Shown in pieces: positions 18,692 to 28,355 of a DNA stretch of 64,000 nt. The position numbers and the translations under genes were made by a program. Where the stretch lies: assembly GCA_017304655.1 (NCBI GenBank), contig JAFKLY010000004.1:310001-374000 (forward strand). Direction: 5' to 3'. The stretch is from Sphingomonas sp. (lineage in GTDB: Bacteria > Pseudomonadota > Alphaproteobacteria > Sphingomonadales > Sphingomonadaceae). Each line of letters begins with the position of its first letter. The stretch's first letter is position 1. A model generated the notes under the pieces. The model did not search any database, was not told the origin of the DNA, and saw nothing but the letters and a program-made list of their open reading frames with translations.

Positions 18692-21424
18692 TTGAGCAGC
18701 GACGAGACAGTCCTCGCCGAACCCTCGGATATCAGCCCGATCAGCATCGTCGATGAGATGAAGTCGAGCTACCTCGACTATGCCATGTCGGTCATCGTCA
18801 GTCGCGCCCTGCCGGACGTGCGCGACGGGCTGAAGCCTGTGCACCGCCGGATTCTCTGGGCCAGCCATGAGGGCGGCTTCGTCGCCGGGCGCCCCTATCG
18901 CAAGTCCGCCAAGATCGTCGGCGACGTGATGGGTAATTATCACCCGCACGGCGACTCCGCCATTTATGACGCCCTCGCCCGCCTTGCGCAGGACTGGTCG
19001 ATGCGGGTCATGCTGATCGACGGCCAGGGCAATTTCGGCTCGATGGACCCCGATCCGCCGGCCTCGATGCGGTACACCGAGGCACGGCTGGCCAAGGTCG
19101 CGACGACGGCGCTGCTCGCGGATATCGACAAGGACACCGTCGATTTCCAGGACAATTATGACGGCGCCCATCAGGAGCCGACCGTCCTCCCCGCCCGCTT
19201 CCCCAACCTGCTCGTCAATGGCGCGGGCGGCATCGCGGTCGGCATGGCGACCAACATTCCGCCGCATAATCTCGGCGAGGTGCTGCGGGCCTGCAAGGCC
19301 TATATGGACAATGGCGGCATCTCCACCGAGGAGCTGATGGAGATCATTCCGGGGCCGGACTTTCCGACCGGTGCCCTGATCCTCGGCCAGGGCGGCGCGC
19401 GTAATGCCTACACCACCGGGCGCGGCTCGATCATCATGCGCTCGCGCCACATCATCGAGACGATCCGGGGCGACCGCCAGCAGATCGTCCTCACGGAAAT
19501 CCCCTATCAGGTCGGCAAGTCCGGCCTGGTCGAGAAGATCGCCGAGGCCGCCAAGGATAAGCGGATCGAGGGCATTTCCGACATCCGTGACGAATCGAAC
19601 CGCGAGGGCGTGCGCGTCGTCATCGAGCTCAAGCGCGATGCGACGCCGGACGTGGTGCTGAACCAGCTCTGGCGGCACACGCCGGCGCAGTCCAGCTTCC
19701 CGGCCAACATGCTTGCCATTCGTGGCGGACGGCCGGAAATCCTGACGCTGCGCGAGATCATCGATAGCTTCGTGCGCTTCCGCGAGGAAGTGATCACCCG
19801 GCGGACCAAGTTCGAGCTGGCCAAGGCGCGCGAGCGCGCCCACATCCTGCTCGGCCTCGTCATTGCCGTCACCAATCTGGATGAAGTCGTTCGCCTCATC
19901 CGCGCTTCCGCCAGCCCCGCCGCCGCGCGCGAGGCGCTGCTCGCGCGTGAATGGCCGATCGGCGATGTCGCGCCTTATCTGCGCCTCATCGAGGCGGCCG
20001 AAGTCGATGCGACCGGCGATGTCTATCGCCTGTCCGAAGCGCAGGTGCGCGCCATTCTCGACCTGCGTCTGCATCGCCTCACCGCGCTTGGTCGTGATGA
20101 AGTGGGCAGCGAGCTTGAAGGCCTGGCCACGGCCATTCAGGGCTATCTCGAAATTCTCGGCAATCGCGCCCGGCTCTATGAGATCATGCGCGAAGAATTC
20201 GACGCGATCGAGGCCGAATTCGCCACGCCGCGCAAGTCCTCCATCGCTCCGGCGGCCGACGGCATCGAGGACGAAGACCTCATCGAGCGCGAGGAGATGG
20301 TCGTCACGGTCACCATGGCCGGCTACATCAAGCGCACCAGCCTCGACACCTTCCGCGCCCAGGCGCGCGGCGGCAAGGGCCGCGCCGGCATGGCGACCAA
20401 GGACGAGGACGTCGTCACCGAACTGTTCGTGACCAGCACGCACACGCCGGTGCTGTTCTTCTCTACGCACGGCAAGGTCTATCGCCTCAAGGTCTGGCGC
20501 CTGCCCGAGGGCGGACCCGCAACCCGAGGCCGGCCGATGGTCAACCTGCTGCCGCTGGCCGAAGGCGAGACGATCCAGACCGTTCTGCCGCTGCCCGAAG
20601 ACGAGACCGAGTGGGCCAACCTCCACGTCATGTTCGCGACCGCCAAGGGATCGGTGCGGCGCAACAGCATGGATGCCTTCTCCAACATCCCCTCGAACGG
20701 CAAGATCGCCATGAAGTTCGAGGGTGAGGATGCCGACGATCGCCTGATCGGCGTCGCCTTGCTCAGCGAGGATGACGACGTGCTGCTGGCTTCCCGCCAG
20801 GGCAAGGCGATCCGCTTCAAGGGCGACGATGTGCGCGAATTCCAGAGCCGCGCCTCCACCGGCGTGCGGGGCATGACGCTGCGCGAGGGCGATCAGGTGA
20901 TTTCGCTGTCGATCCTGCACCGCGCGGGCATCCGCGACATGGATGAGCGCGAGGACTATCTGCGCTTCGCGCCGTGGAAGGGCGAGAAGGACGGCGAACC
21001 GGCCATGTCGGCCGAACGCTATGAGGAACTGAAGGCCAAGGAGCAGTTCATCCTCACCGTCTGCGCCAATGGCTATGGCAAGCTCTCGTCTGCCTTCGAA
21101 TATCGGCGGACGGGCCGCGGTGGACAGGGCATCACCAATATCGACAATATCGAGCGCAACGGCCTGGTCGTGGCCAGCTTCCCGGCCGCCCAGGCGGACC
21201 AGCTCATGCTCGTCACGGATCAGGCCAAGCTTATCCGCATCGGCCTGGACAGCCTCCGCGTGATCGGACGCGGCAGCGCGGGCGTGCGGCTGTTCGATGT
21301 GGCGGGTGACGAGCACGTCGTCAGCGTCGCGCATATCGCGGACAGCTCCGAGGAGGGACCGGACGCTGATCCAATCGCCGACAGCCAGGGGAATCCCGAC
21401 GGCGAGGCAACACCGGACGCATGA
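18692..21424 (+). CDS. gyrA: DNA gyrase subunit A
   Basis: Breakage-reunion subunit of DNA gyrase, which introduces negative supercoils. 910 residues, normal for GyrA. The N-terminal domain has the conserved [12 protein letters not shown] and [13 protein letters not shown] segments and the catalytic Tyr128 (ASMRYTEAR). The quinolone-determining region keeps Ser89 and Asp93 ([10 protein letters not shown]), the residues found in susceptible enzymes. The C-terminal beta-propeller follows, with a GyrA box reading QARGGKG where QRRGGKG is usual. Start is TTG at 18692 with AGAGAA upstream; no better ATG is in frame. Confidence 0.97.
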   Translation: MSSDETVLAEPSDISPISIVDEMKSSYLDYAMSVIVSRALPDVRDGLKPVHRRILWASHEGGFVAGRPYRKSAKIVGDVMGNYHPHGDSAIYDALARLAQDWSMRVMLIDGQGNFGSMDPDPPASMRYTEARLAKVATTALLADIDKDTVDFQDNYDGAHQEPTVLPARFPNLLVNGAGGIAVGMATNIPPHNLGEVLRACKAYMDNGGISTEELMEIIPGPDFPTGALILGQGGARNAYTTGRGSIIMRSRHIIETIRGDRQQIVLTEIPYQVGKSGLVEKIAEAAKDKRIEGISDIRDESNREGVRVVIELKRDATPDVVLNQLWRHTPAQSSFPANMLAIRGGRPEILTLREIIDSFVRFREEVITRRTKFELAKARERAHILLGLVIAVTNLDEVVRLIRASASPAAAREALLAREWPIGDVAPYLRLIEAAEVDATGDVYRLSEAQVRAILDLRLHRLTALGRDEVGSELEGLATAIQGYLEILGNRARLYEIMREEFDAIEAEFATPRKSSIAPAADGIEDEDLIEREEMVVTVTMAGYIKRTSLDTFRAQARGGKGRAGMATKDEDVVTELFVTSTHTPVLFFSTHGKVYRLKVWRLPEGGPATRGRPMVNLLPLAEGETIQTVLPLPEDETEWANLHVMFATAKGSVRRNSMDAFSNIPSNGKIAMKFEGEDADDRLIGVALLSEDDDVLLASRQGKAIRFKGDDVREFQSRASTGVRGMTLREGDQVISLSILHRAGIRDMDEREDYLRFAPWKGEKDGEPAMSAERYEELKAKEQFILTVCANGYGKLSSAFEYRRTGRGGQGITNIDNIERNGLVVASFPAAQADQLMLVTDQAKLIRIGLDSLRVIGRGSAGVRLFDVAGDEHVVSVAHIADSSEEGPDADPIADSQGNPDGEATPDA

Positions 21425-21433
21425 TCAGGGCTG

Positions 21434-21465
21434 GCGCTTCCGCCGCCTTCAGGCGGTGGAGGCGC
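21434..21465. terminator. Strong hairpin after gyrA
   Basis: A 14-base-pair stem (GCGCTTCCGCCGCC with GGCGGTGGAGGCGC, including G-T pairs) and TTCA loop, ten bases after the gyrA stop. There is no U-tract, so it may be a 3' stabilising stem or a Rho-assisted end rather than a classical terminator. Confidence 0.5.
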
Positions 21466-21711
21466 GCTCCAGCACGCTCGTACCTTGCGTCGATCAAGCC
21501 CAGCATTGCGCGAGGCTCGTTTGGCGATGCTGCGCGTCGATGCCTCCCTGCTGGCTTGGTCACTCTTTCACCGGCTGACAGCGAAGAGGCCCGTGGTCCT
21601 GCTGTCCGGTTGTGCGTCTCAGGGAGATGGATTGGGCGGCATTTGACAAGTCTCGATCAGCACCGATGTTTATCTTGAGAGTGCACAGTATGCAGCCATC
21701 GGGAGTCAGCC

Positions 21712-22791
21712 ATGTCCGTCGTCACCTCTGTGCCACCAGTCAGCACCGCTGCGGCTTGGCGCGGCGATCGCCTCACCGAGAAGGGGGGCTGGATATACGA
21801 ACTGTCCACGACGCAAATCGACGAACTGGAGGCGCTCGGCACGCGCTTTCTGGATGAGGACCCGGACCTGCGGGTTGTGAGGGCCGAGGACTACCCGCTC
21901 GATACCGTGCGCGAAGCGGTCGACCAATGGCGCGAGGAAGTCGATTTCGGGCGGGGCTTCATCCTGGTGCGGGGCCTGCGCACGCAACTCTATTCCGACG
22001 CGCTCTCGTCCGCGATCTACTACATCCTGGGCCTCCACATGGGCGACCCGATCCGGCAGAATGAGATGGGCGACCTGATCGACCATGTCTATGCAACGTC
22101 GGACAAAACCATGGATGACCCCACGGCCAAGTCGTCCAAGGTGCGCGACCAGCTCGTCTATCACTCCGACAGCTCCGACATTGTGGCGCTGATGTGCCTG
22201 CGCCCGGCGAAGTCGGGTGGCGCTTCCTGCCTCGTCTCGGGCGCCGAGATCTACAACGAGATCTTGCGTCGCCGACCCGATCTCGCCCCCCTGCTGCTCG
22301 AGCCGTTCCACTGGGACTGGCGCCGGCAGGACCGCGAGGCCCCTGCCGACACCTATGTTTCACCGGTCATCTCGATGGTCGACGGGGTGTTCAGCATGTA
22401 TGCCGGCTCGCTCTACATCATCACTGCGCAGGATTATCCAGGCGTACCCAAGCTGACCGAAGATCAGCTCGAGGTCCTGCGCCTGTTCGACGAGATCACT
22501 TACGAGCCGGGCATGGCGATCGAGATGGATTTCCGCCCTGGCGATATCCAGTGGCTGTCCAACTATGCCGCGCTCCATGCGCGCACGCGGTTTGACGATT
22601 GGCCCGAGCCTCAGCGCCGCCGTCACCTGCTGCGCCTGTGGCTCAGCAGCAAGACCGACCGGCCGGTCGTGCCAAATTTCGGCAAGAACGGTGTCGTGCA
22701 GGTGCGCTCCGCCCCGCGCGATGGCAAGGCCGAGCATCCCGAGGCCCGTTTCTCCGTGAAGACCATGTCGGTACCACGCCTGATCTACTGA
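21712..22791 (+). CDS. TauD/TfdA-family Fe(II)/2-oxoglutarate dioxygenase
   Basis: 359-residue non-haem iron oxygenase of the TauD/TfdA superfamily, which couples 2-oxoglutarate decarboxylation to hydroxylation of an organic substrate. The iron facial triad is visible: His151 and Asp153 (LVYHSDSSDIVAL) and distal His289 (YAALHARTRFDD), with an Arg-rich RRHLLRLW segment for 2-oxoglutarate. It resembles the branch often annotated as taurine catabolism dioxygenase, but no taurine-type context is present. ATG 21712 follows GGGAG. A TTGACA hexamer lies at 21643-21648. Its end overlaps the convergent hydrolase gene by seven bases. Confidence 0.88.
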   Translation: MSVVTSVPPVSTAAAWRGDRLTEKGGWIYELSTTQIDELEALGTRFLDEDPDLRVVRAEDYPLDTVREAVDQWREEVDFGRGFILVRGLRTQLYSDALSSAIYYILGLHMGDPIRQNEMGDLIDHVYATSDKTMDDPTAKSSKVRDQLVYHSDSSDIVALMCLRPAKSGGASCLVSGAEIYNEILRRRPDLAPLLLEPFHWDWRRQDREAPADTYVSPVISMVDGVFSMYAGSLYIITAQDYPGVPKLTEDQLEVLRLFDEITYEPGMAIEMDFRPGDIQWLSNYAALHARTRFDDWPEPQRRRHLLRLWLSSKTDRPVVPNFGKNGVVQVRSAPRDGKAEHPEARFSVKTMSVPRLIY

Positions 22792-23480
22792 TCGGCCGAA
22801 GCGAAACCCTCGCCTGCGCCCAGCATAGCGCAGACCTCATCGGTCGATCGCACGTCCGCGAAGGTCAGCCGCAGGTTTAGCAGTGCGGCGTTATGCTCGG
22901 CATCGCTCACGGCTGCCGTCGCGTCGGCAATCAGCATCACCTTGTGCCCGATCATGTTCCCGTCGCGCGCCGTGCTTTCGCAGCACACATTGGTCAGTGT
23001 CCCCGCGATCAGCAGCATCTCGATATCGTGCGCTCTCAATGTCTGTTCGAGCGCCCCGTCAGGGCAAAGGAAGGCGCTGTAGCGATATTTGTCGATCACG
23101 ATGTCGTCCGGCCCGACCGCCATGCCGGGGTGCAGTTCATGAGCATGGCTGCCCGGCGCCATCGCCTTGACCGCGCGGGCGACGCGCGGATCGCTCATGT
23201 CATATTGCCAGGGCGGCATGGCGCGAGGCCGCACCGCACTGACCGTCTGGCGCGTCCAGATCACCAGTCCTCCGGCCCCCTGCATCGCCGCTGCGAGCCG
23301 GTTCACTTGCGGAATGATGCCGAGGGCATAAGGGTTCCCGAACACTTCCTCCGGAGAGATGAAAACGCGCTGCATGTCGATCACGACCAGCGCGGTCCGG
23401 CACGGGTCGATCTTGTCAAACAGGTTCAGCGCCTTGCCGCGCGCCACCGCCCAGTCCGGAAGATCGATCCGGTGCTTCAC
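22785..23480 (-). CDS. Isochorismatase-family cysteine hydrolase
   Basis: 231-residue hydrolase of the isochorismatase-like fold, which cleaves amides, ureides or vinyl ethers through an Asp-Lys-Cys triad. The triad is visible: Asp in ALVVIDMQRVF, Lys in VIDKYRYSAF, Cys in TLTNVCCESTARDG, with the usual cis-peptide region. Such enzymes act on ureidoacrylate, maleamate, carbamoylsarcosine or nicotinamide; which applies here is unknown. The SDR gene upstream overlaps it by four bases (ATGA), so the two form a coupled minus-strand pair. Confidence 0.88.
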   Translation of the reverse strand: MKHRIDLPDWAVARGKALNLFDKIDPCRTALVVIDMQRVFISPEEVFGNPYALGIIPQVNRLAAAMQGAGGLVIWTRQTVSAVRPRAMPPWQYDMSDPRVARAVKAMAPGSHAHELHPGMAVGPDDIVIDKYRYSAFLCPDGALEQTLRAHDIEMLLIAGTLTNVCCESTARDGNMIGHKVMLIADATAAVSDAEHNAALLNLRLTFADVRSTDEVCAMLGAGEGFASADQ

Positions 23481-24307
23481 GCGTCGTGCGCAATGGACAG
23501 TGACAGCGACTCCCAGCGCTTCATCTCACCCTCGATCAGTTCGAAATGCTCGTTGGCGTGACGCAGCGCATCCTCACCGAGGAACAGATGCTGAACAGGC
23601 GGATCGGTCGCCAGCGCGACGAGAATCGCGGCCGCCGCCTTCACCGGATCGCCATGTTCCTTGCCGCGCCCCGCGAGCAGGCTTTGCTTGGACAGGCGCG
23701 CACCGTCGTCATAGTCGGCAATCTGCGTTGCTGCTTCGACAAGCCCCGCCGAGGCGAAGCCGGTGCGCATGCCGCCGGGCGCAACATTCACCACCTGAAT
23801 GCCGAGCGGTCGCATTTCCTGGGCGAGCGTCTGGCCGATACATTCCAGGGCATATTTACTGGCTCCGTAGATGCCCGTCCCCCACCAGGGCGCAAAACCG
23901 CTGAGCGAGGTGATGTTGACGATCCGCCCTCTGCGCCGTGCGCGCATTGCAGGAAGCACGGCCTGGATCATCGCCATGGCGCCCCAGAGATTGACGTCAA
24001 ACAGTGCTTTCGCTTCGGCGATGCTCGTCTCCTCGATCGCACCCACCATGCCATAGCCCGCATTGTTGACGAGCGTATCGATCTGCCCGACGACCTTTTC
24101 CGCCGCCGCGACCGCTCCGGCTGCCGCGCCATGATCGGAAACGTCGAGTATCACGGCGAACGCCCGTCCCGGCGCCAGCGCCTCAAAGGCTGCGCAGTCG
24201 GCGTCGCGGCGGCAGGTCCCGACCACGCTGTCGCCCTCGGCAAGCACCGCCTGCGCCAAAGCTCTGCCGAGCCCGTTGCTCACGCCGGTGATCATCCAGT
24301 TCGCCAC
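23477..24307 (-). CDS. Short-chain dehydrogenase/reductase
   Basis: Classical SDR of 276 residues, NAD(P)-dependent. Cofactor motif ITGVSNGLGRALA, NNAG motif (TLVNNAGYGMVG), catalytic Ser in NITSLSG and YxxxK (YGASKYALE). A GTG start at 24307 is preferred: it has GGGAG eight bases upstream and gives the usual MANWMITG opening; ATG 24325 would add six residues without a ribosome site. It begins the SDR-isochorismatase pair and is divergent from the kinase gene; the 161 bases between them carry both promoters. Confidence 0.88.
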   Translation of the reverse strand: MANWMITGVSNGLGRALAQAVLAEGDSVVGTCRRDADCAAFEALAPGRAFAVILDVSDHGAAAGAVAAAEKVVGQIDTLVNNAGYGMVGAIEETSIAEAKALFDVNLWGAMAMIQAVLPAMRARRRGRIVNITSLSGFAPWWGTGIYGASKYALECIGQTLAQEMRPLGIQVVNVAPGGMRTGFASAGLVEAATQIADYDDGARLSKQSLLAGRGKEHGDPVKAAAAILVALATDPPVQHLFLGEDALRHANEHFELIEGEMKRWESLSLSIAHDA

Positions 24308-24468
24308 GATTTTCGTCTCCCGCATATTTGTGCAGATTCAAAATAGAGAGCGCGGGCCGGTGCAGGCTTTACAGGCTGACACTCAAAACTTGCCGCGCGG
24401 CGCATGGCCGTGCTCACCCCCTTGCACCGACGCGGACGACATGCTCGGCTGTGGCCATGGAGACAGCA
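24308..24468. promoter_or_regulatory. Divergent promoter region of SDR and kinase operons
   Basis: 161 bases separating the SDR pair (minus) from the kinase-RutA-like operon (plus). At 24419-24430 it contains CCCTTGCACCGA, differing at one position from the CCTTTGCACCGA within the tandem repeat at 40879-40908 upstream of the Rieske operon. It could be a shared operator; the match is short. Confidence 0.35.
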
Positions 24469-25410
24469 ATGCGCGTTACGGTGCTGGGTTCGATCAACGT
24501 CGACACGATCCTCTCTGTGGTCGAACTGCCCCGCCCTGGCGAAACGGTGATGGCGAGCGCCAGCGTGCGTGCGCCCGGCGGAAAGGGCGCCAATCAGGCC
24601 GTGGCTGCGGCGCGCATGGGTGCATCGACCAGCATGATCGGCGCCGTCGGCGACGATCCGGACGGCGCGTGGATGCGGAGCCTGCTGGAGAAGGACGGCA
24701 TTGCCGTCGCGTCCGTCCTGGCGCTTCCGGGCGTCGCCACCGGCGCCGCGGCAATCGCCGTCGATGCACGGGCGGAAAATCTCATCATCGTTTCGCCCGG
24801 TGCGAATTCCGCGCTAACCCCATCAGCCCTGCCAACTCCCACGGACGACGTGCTGCTGGCCCAGTTCGAAGTGCCCGTCGCAACAATCGCGGCAGCCTTC
24901 GCGGACGCGCGCGGGCCGCGTCTGCTGAATGCGGCGCCCGCAATGGCTGAAGGCGCCTTCCTCTTCGCACAGAGTGACGTCGTCATCGTCAATGAACATG
25001 AGCTCGCATTCTATGCCGGTTGCGACGCCATCGAGACACGAGAAGCAGCGGAAACGGCCGCTCGGCCGCTGCTCTCGCGTGACGACCAGGCAATCGTCGT
25101 CACATTGGGTGCGGATGGCGCGCTTGCCATCTGGCGGGACCGGGCGGTGCATGTACCGGGCTTGCCCGTTACTCCCGTCGACACCGTTGGCGCAGGCGAT
25201 TGTTTCTGCGGATCGCTGGCAGCCCTGATCGCGGAGGGCCGATCGCTCGAAGCCGCACTTCCGCTCGCCAATGCAGCCGCCGCGCTGTGCACGCAGGCGC
25301 GCGGAGCCGCGCCGGCTATGCCGCGCCGATCAGCCGTGGAGGCCTTCTGTGACGCGCCAAAAGATCGTGCGTCGCCAGTCAAGACCCCACCCGACGCCGG
25401 GATAGATTAG
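24469..25410 (+). CDS. PfkB-family sugar kinase, ribokinase-like
   Basis: 313-residue ATP-dependent kinase of the ribokinase (PfkB) family. The N-terminal substrate motif is GGKGANQAVAAARMG, there is an NEHE motif (175-178) for Mg/phosphate, VTLGADGAL, and the C-terminal signature DTVGAGDCFCGSL with catalytic base Asp244. ATG 24469 has GGAG eight bases upstream; ATG 24457 is an alternative. The sequence is closest in pattern to ribokinases, which would fit phosphorylating ribose released from a nucleoside-like compound. Thirty bases separate it from the RutA-like gene. Confidence 0.87.
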   Translation: MRVTVLGSINVDTILSVVELPRPGETVMASASVRAPGGKGANQAVAAARMGASTSMIGAVGDDPDGAWMRSLLEKDGIAVASVLALPGVATGAAAIAVDARAENLIIVSPGANSALTPSALPTPTDDVLLAQFEVPVATIAAAFADARGPRLLNAAPAMAEGAFLFAQSDVVIVNEHELAFYAGCDAIETREAAETAARPLLSRDDQAIVVTLGADGALAIWRDRAVHVPGLPVTPVDTVGAGDCFCGSLAALIAEGRSLEAALPLANAAAALCTQARGAAPAMPRRSAVEAFCDAPKDRASPVKTPPDAGID

Positions 25411-25440
25411 GTCGCGAAAAGCCGTGAGAGAACCACAAGC

Positions 25441-26571
25441 ATGACCGATTTACCGCCGACCGTGCCTTTCGGCCTCCCGTCCGACACAGGTGGCAAAGAT
25501 CTCGGCGTCTTCATGCCGATGGCCAATGGCGGCTGGATCCTGTCGAAGAACGCGCCGAAGCTAGACGGTTCCTACGACTATAACCGCAAGGTTGCGATCG
25601 CGGCCGAGGCAGCTGGCCTCGACTTCATCATGGCGATGGCAAAGTACAAGGGTTACGGTGGCGAGATACGCCAGTGGGAGTCCACGCTGGACTCCGTGCT
25701 GATGATGGCCGCGCTGGCCGAAGCGACAAGCCGGGTGAAGGTGTGGGCCACCATTCACACCATCCTTCAGAATCCCGGCGTCGCCGCGAAGATGATCGCG
25801 ACACTGGACCAGATCAGCCATGGCCGCGCCGGCCTCAACCTCGTCACCGGGTCTTACAAGGGTGAGTTCGCTCAGTTCGGCGCATGGCCGGAGGGCGTGG
25901 ACCATGATGGTCGCTACGACCTCGCTTATGAGTGGATCGGCGCGATCAAGCGGCTCTGGAGCGAGGATAAGGTGACCATGCACGGCACCTATTTCCAGCT
26001 CGAGGACGCAACGTCATGGCCCAAGCCGTCGCGCCAGCCCTTCACGGTCTGCGCCGGCACATCGGGCAAGGGCATGCAGTTTACCGCGGACGAGATGGAC
26101 GCGATCTTCCTGTCCGGCGGCGATCCGGTCCAACTCGGCCATGCAAGCCGCGCAGCCAAGGAAACTGCCGCGAAGCAGCAGCGCTACATGCGTACCTATT
26201 CAATGATGACGGTCGTCTTCGGCGAGACGGATGCGCAGGCCCAGGCGACCGCCGACCATTTTCGCGCCGGGCTGGACGAAGAAGCGCTGAACGGCATGCT
26301 GCGCGCTTACGGCTTCTTCGACCGCGAACAGGGCGGCAAGGAAAACGCCTTTGTCGAAAAGGCGCGATCGACCTTCATGGCGCCCTACGTGCTCGGCACG
26401 CCGGAAACGGTCACGGACAGGCTCAGCGAGCTGTTCGAGGTGTCTGGCACCGACGGGCTGATGCTGATCTTCCCGGACTATCTGACCGGCGTCCCGCTGT
26501 TCGGCCAGGAAGTGCTGCCAAAGCTGCGTGAGCGCTTCCCGGGGCGTGTGCCCGAGGTCGCGCATGGCTGA
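25441..26571 (+). CDS. RutA-like flavin-dependent (LLM-class) monooxygenase
   Basis: 376-residue bacterial-luciferase-like FMN monooxygenase. It follows the RutA pattern closely: GVFMPMANGGWILSKNAP near the N-terminus and NLVTGSYKGEFAQFGAWPEG where E. coli RutA has NLVTGWQKPEYEQMGIWP. RutA opens the pyrimidine ring of uracil oxidatively between N3 and C4. The stop overlaps the next start (ATGGCTGA, eight bases), coupling it to a RutB-like hydrolase, as in rut operons. rutC-F and rutG are not present, so the substrate may be a different N-heterocycle. An FMN reductase partner is not in the window. Confidence 0.87.
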   Translation: MTDLPPTVPFGLPSDTGGKDLGVFMPMANGGWILSKNAPKLDGSYDYNRKVAIAAEAAGLDFIMAMAKYKGYGGEIRQWESTLDSVLMMAALAEATSRVKVWATIHTILQNPGVAAKMIATLDQISHGRAGLNLVTGSYKGEFAQFGAWPEGVDHDGRYDLAYEWIGAIKRLWSEDKVTMHGTYFQLEDATSWPKPSRQPFTVCAGTSGKGMQFTADEMDAIFLSGGDPVQLGHASRAAKETAAKQQRYMRTYSMMTVVFGETDAQAQATADHFRAGLDEEALNGMLRAYGFFDREQGGKENAFVEKARSTFMAPYVLGTPETVTDRLSELFEVSGTDGLMLIFPDYLTGVPLFGQEVLPKLRERFPGRVPEVAHG

Positions 26572-27214
26572 TGCGGCGACCCTGCCGCATGTAGGGGCGG
26601 ACGCATTGAAGGCGATGCTCACGCCGTCCACGACCGCCCTGGTTGTCGTCGACGTGCAGACCGACTTCGCTGCGCCGCATGGCCTTCTCGGCCGCGTCGG
26701 CGTTGATCTCTCCTCGGTCCCGCCTGCGCTCGCCAACATCACCGCCCTGATCGGCACCGCTCGCGCGGCTGGTGCAACGCTCGCTTTCATGCGCGTGGTG
26801 ACAAGCCCGCAAACGGATTCCAACGCCCTCAAGACGCTGATGGCCCGCAAGGGCATGCCCGGCGGCGAGGCCATCTGCCGAAGCGACGATGGCGGCTCGG
26901 ATTACTATGTCGTCGCGGCCGAACCGGGCGATATCCAGATCGACAAGCTACTCTACGACAGCTTCCACGGCACCGATCTGGACGCGCAACTGCGCGCACG
27001 CGGGGTCGAGACTTTGGTCATGACCGGGTTCAGCACGGATTGTTGCGTCGACCAGACAGCCCGCGCCGCCTTCCATCGTGACTATCATGTGTTCATCGTC
27101 TCCGACGCCTGCGCCGCCTATGACGATGAACTTCACCAAAGCGCGCTCAACATCCTCCAGAAGAATTGCGCACTGCTGGTTTCCACTGAAGACGTCGTCG
27201 CGTCATGGATGTGA
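26564..27214 (+). CDS. RutB-like isochorismatase-family amidohydrolase
   Basis: 216-residue cysteine hydrolase with the isochorismatase triad: Asp in ALVVVDVQTDF, Lys in QIDKLLYDSF, Cys in FSTDCCVDQTARAAF. ATG 26564 overlaps the RutA-like stop by eight bases; a longer in-frame GTG start at 26528 lies entirely inside the preceding gene. In uracil degradation RutB hydrolyses the peroxy-ureidoacrylate made by RutA. The coupled arrangement suggests it hydrolyses the product of the adjacent monooxygenase. It differs in sequence from the other isochorismatase-like enzyme at 22785, so the two probably have different substrates. Confidence 0.86.
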   Translation: MADAATLPHVGADALKAMLTPSTTALVVVDVQTDFAAPHGLLGRVGVDLSSVPPALANITALIGTARAAGATLAFMRVVTSPQTDSNALKTLMARKGMPGGEAICRSDDGGSDYYVVAAEPGDIQIDKLLYDSFHGTDLDAQLRARGVETLVMTGFSTDCCVDQTARAAFHRDYHVFIVSDACAAYDDELHQSALNILQKNCALLVSTEDVVASWM

Positions 27215-27365
27215 CGCTTGCGACATTCGCTTTCTTCGCGCCGGGCGTCGATGCGATCGAACAAAAGATCGCCAAGACGCCCTGCGCCACTTCTTTCGGA
27301 GAGTGGATAACTGTGTCCCGCTATCCCCGAGGCGATGCAGTTCCCCAGAGCGCGGAACGACCGGC

Positions 27366-28343
27366 ATGATCCCCTACCAGCCGCCATCGGTCGCAAAACA
27401 AATCCCGGTCATCGACCTGACCGGGAGCTTCACCAATCCGCAACTGCGTCAAGCGGCCGCCGATGCGATCCATCGCGCCTGCCGGGAGATCGGCTTCTTC
27501 TATGTGTCCGGCCATGGTGTCGACAGTGATCTCCTCTCGAGACAGCTCGAGAGTGCACAGCGCTTCTTCGCGCAGGATGAATGGGCGAAGCGCGCCGTTT
27601 CGCGCTCCAACTCGCCATGCTGGCGCGGCTATGAAGGGCCGGGCGCGCAAACGCTCGATCCCGGGTCGGCACCCGATCATAAGGAAAGCTATTCGATCGC
27701 CGTCGACCTCGCCGAGGATCATCCCTGGGTCATCGCCGGCCTGCCCGGGCAGGGCGCAAACCAGTGGCCCGAGGCCATGCCGGGATTTGCCGAACAGATG
27801 CAGGCCTATCAGGCGGCGATGATCCGGCTCGGCCGCCACCTCATGGGGCTGCTCGCGATGTCGGTGGAATTGCCTTACAGCTATTTCCGCAGCGGCCTCG
27901 GCCAGCCGCAATGCGGCGTCCGCCTGCTGCGCTACCCCCGCCAGCCGGCCGGTGCCCCCGGCAATCTGCTGGGCGCGGGCGCGCATACCGACTGGGGCTC
28001 GATCACGATCTTGCTCCAGGGTGGAATCGCGGGACTGGAAGTGCGAAATGCCGATGGCGACTGGATTGCGGCGACGCCGATTCCCGGCACCTTCGTCATC
28101 AATATCGGCCAGATGATGGAGCGGTTCACCGCCGGCATCTATCGTGCGACCATGCACCGCGTGTGCAACAACACAGCTGAAACGGCACGCTACTCGGTGG
28201 CGTCCTTCTTCGAGCTGGAGCCGCTCTACCGCATGGGCCGGGCACCCACCTGCCCGGCCGATCCGGCCTATCCGGACACCGCCGAATTCACCATCGGCGA
28301 CCATATCGAACAGATGGCGCGCGCCTCTTATGCGCCAGCATGA
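27366..28343 (+). CDS. Isopenicillin N synthase-like Fe(II)/2-oxoglutarate oxygenase
   Basis: 325-residue member of the IPNS/2OG-Fe(II) oxygenase family. The N-terminal DIOX_N region has IPVIDLTG and REIGFFYVSGHGV; the catalytic C-terminal part has His and Asp of the iron site in GAHTDWGSITILLQ, the distal His in ATMHRVCNN, and an RxS 2-oxoglutarate motif in ARYSVASFF. Bacterial members hydroxylate or cleave small organic molecules. ATG 27366 follows GCGGAACG. A 151-base gap to the RutB-like gene contains a six-base-pair stem-loop (27253-27272), so a separate promoter is possible. The MFS gene starts 12 bases downstream. Confidence 0.88.
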   Translation: MIPYQPPSVAKQIPVIDLTGSFTNPQLRQAAADAIHRACREIGFFYVSGHGVDSDLLSRQLESAQRFFAQDEWAKRAVSRSNSPCWRGYEGPGAQTLDPGSAPDHKESYSIAVDLAEDHPWVIAGLPGQGANQWPEAMPGFAEQMQAYQAAMIRLGRHLMGLLAMSVELPYSYFRSGLGQPQCGVRLLRYPRQPAGAPGNLLGAGAHTDWGSITILLQGGIAGLEVRNADGDWIAATPIPGTFVINIGQMMERFTAGIYRATMHRVCNNTAETARYSVASFFELEPLYRMGRAPTCPADPAYPDTAEFTIGDHIEQMARASYAPA

Positions 28344-28355
28344 GGGGCCGCCTGC

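Noticed and set aside
18647..21334. Open frame of 895 codons antisense to gyrA
   Set aside because: Long antisense frames are expected in GC-rich genes; the translation is His/Asp/Arg-rich with no family resemblance, whereas gyrA on the other strand is certain.
25441..27214. A canonical rut pyrimidine operon
   Set aside because: Only RutA- and RutB-like genes are present; rutC-G are absent.
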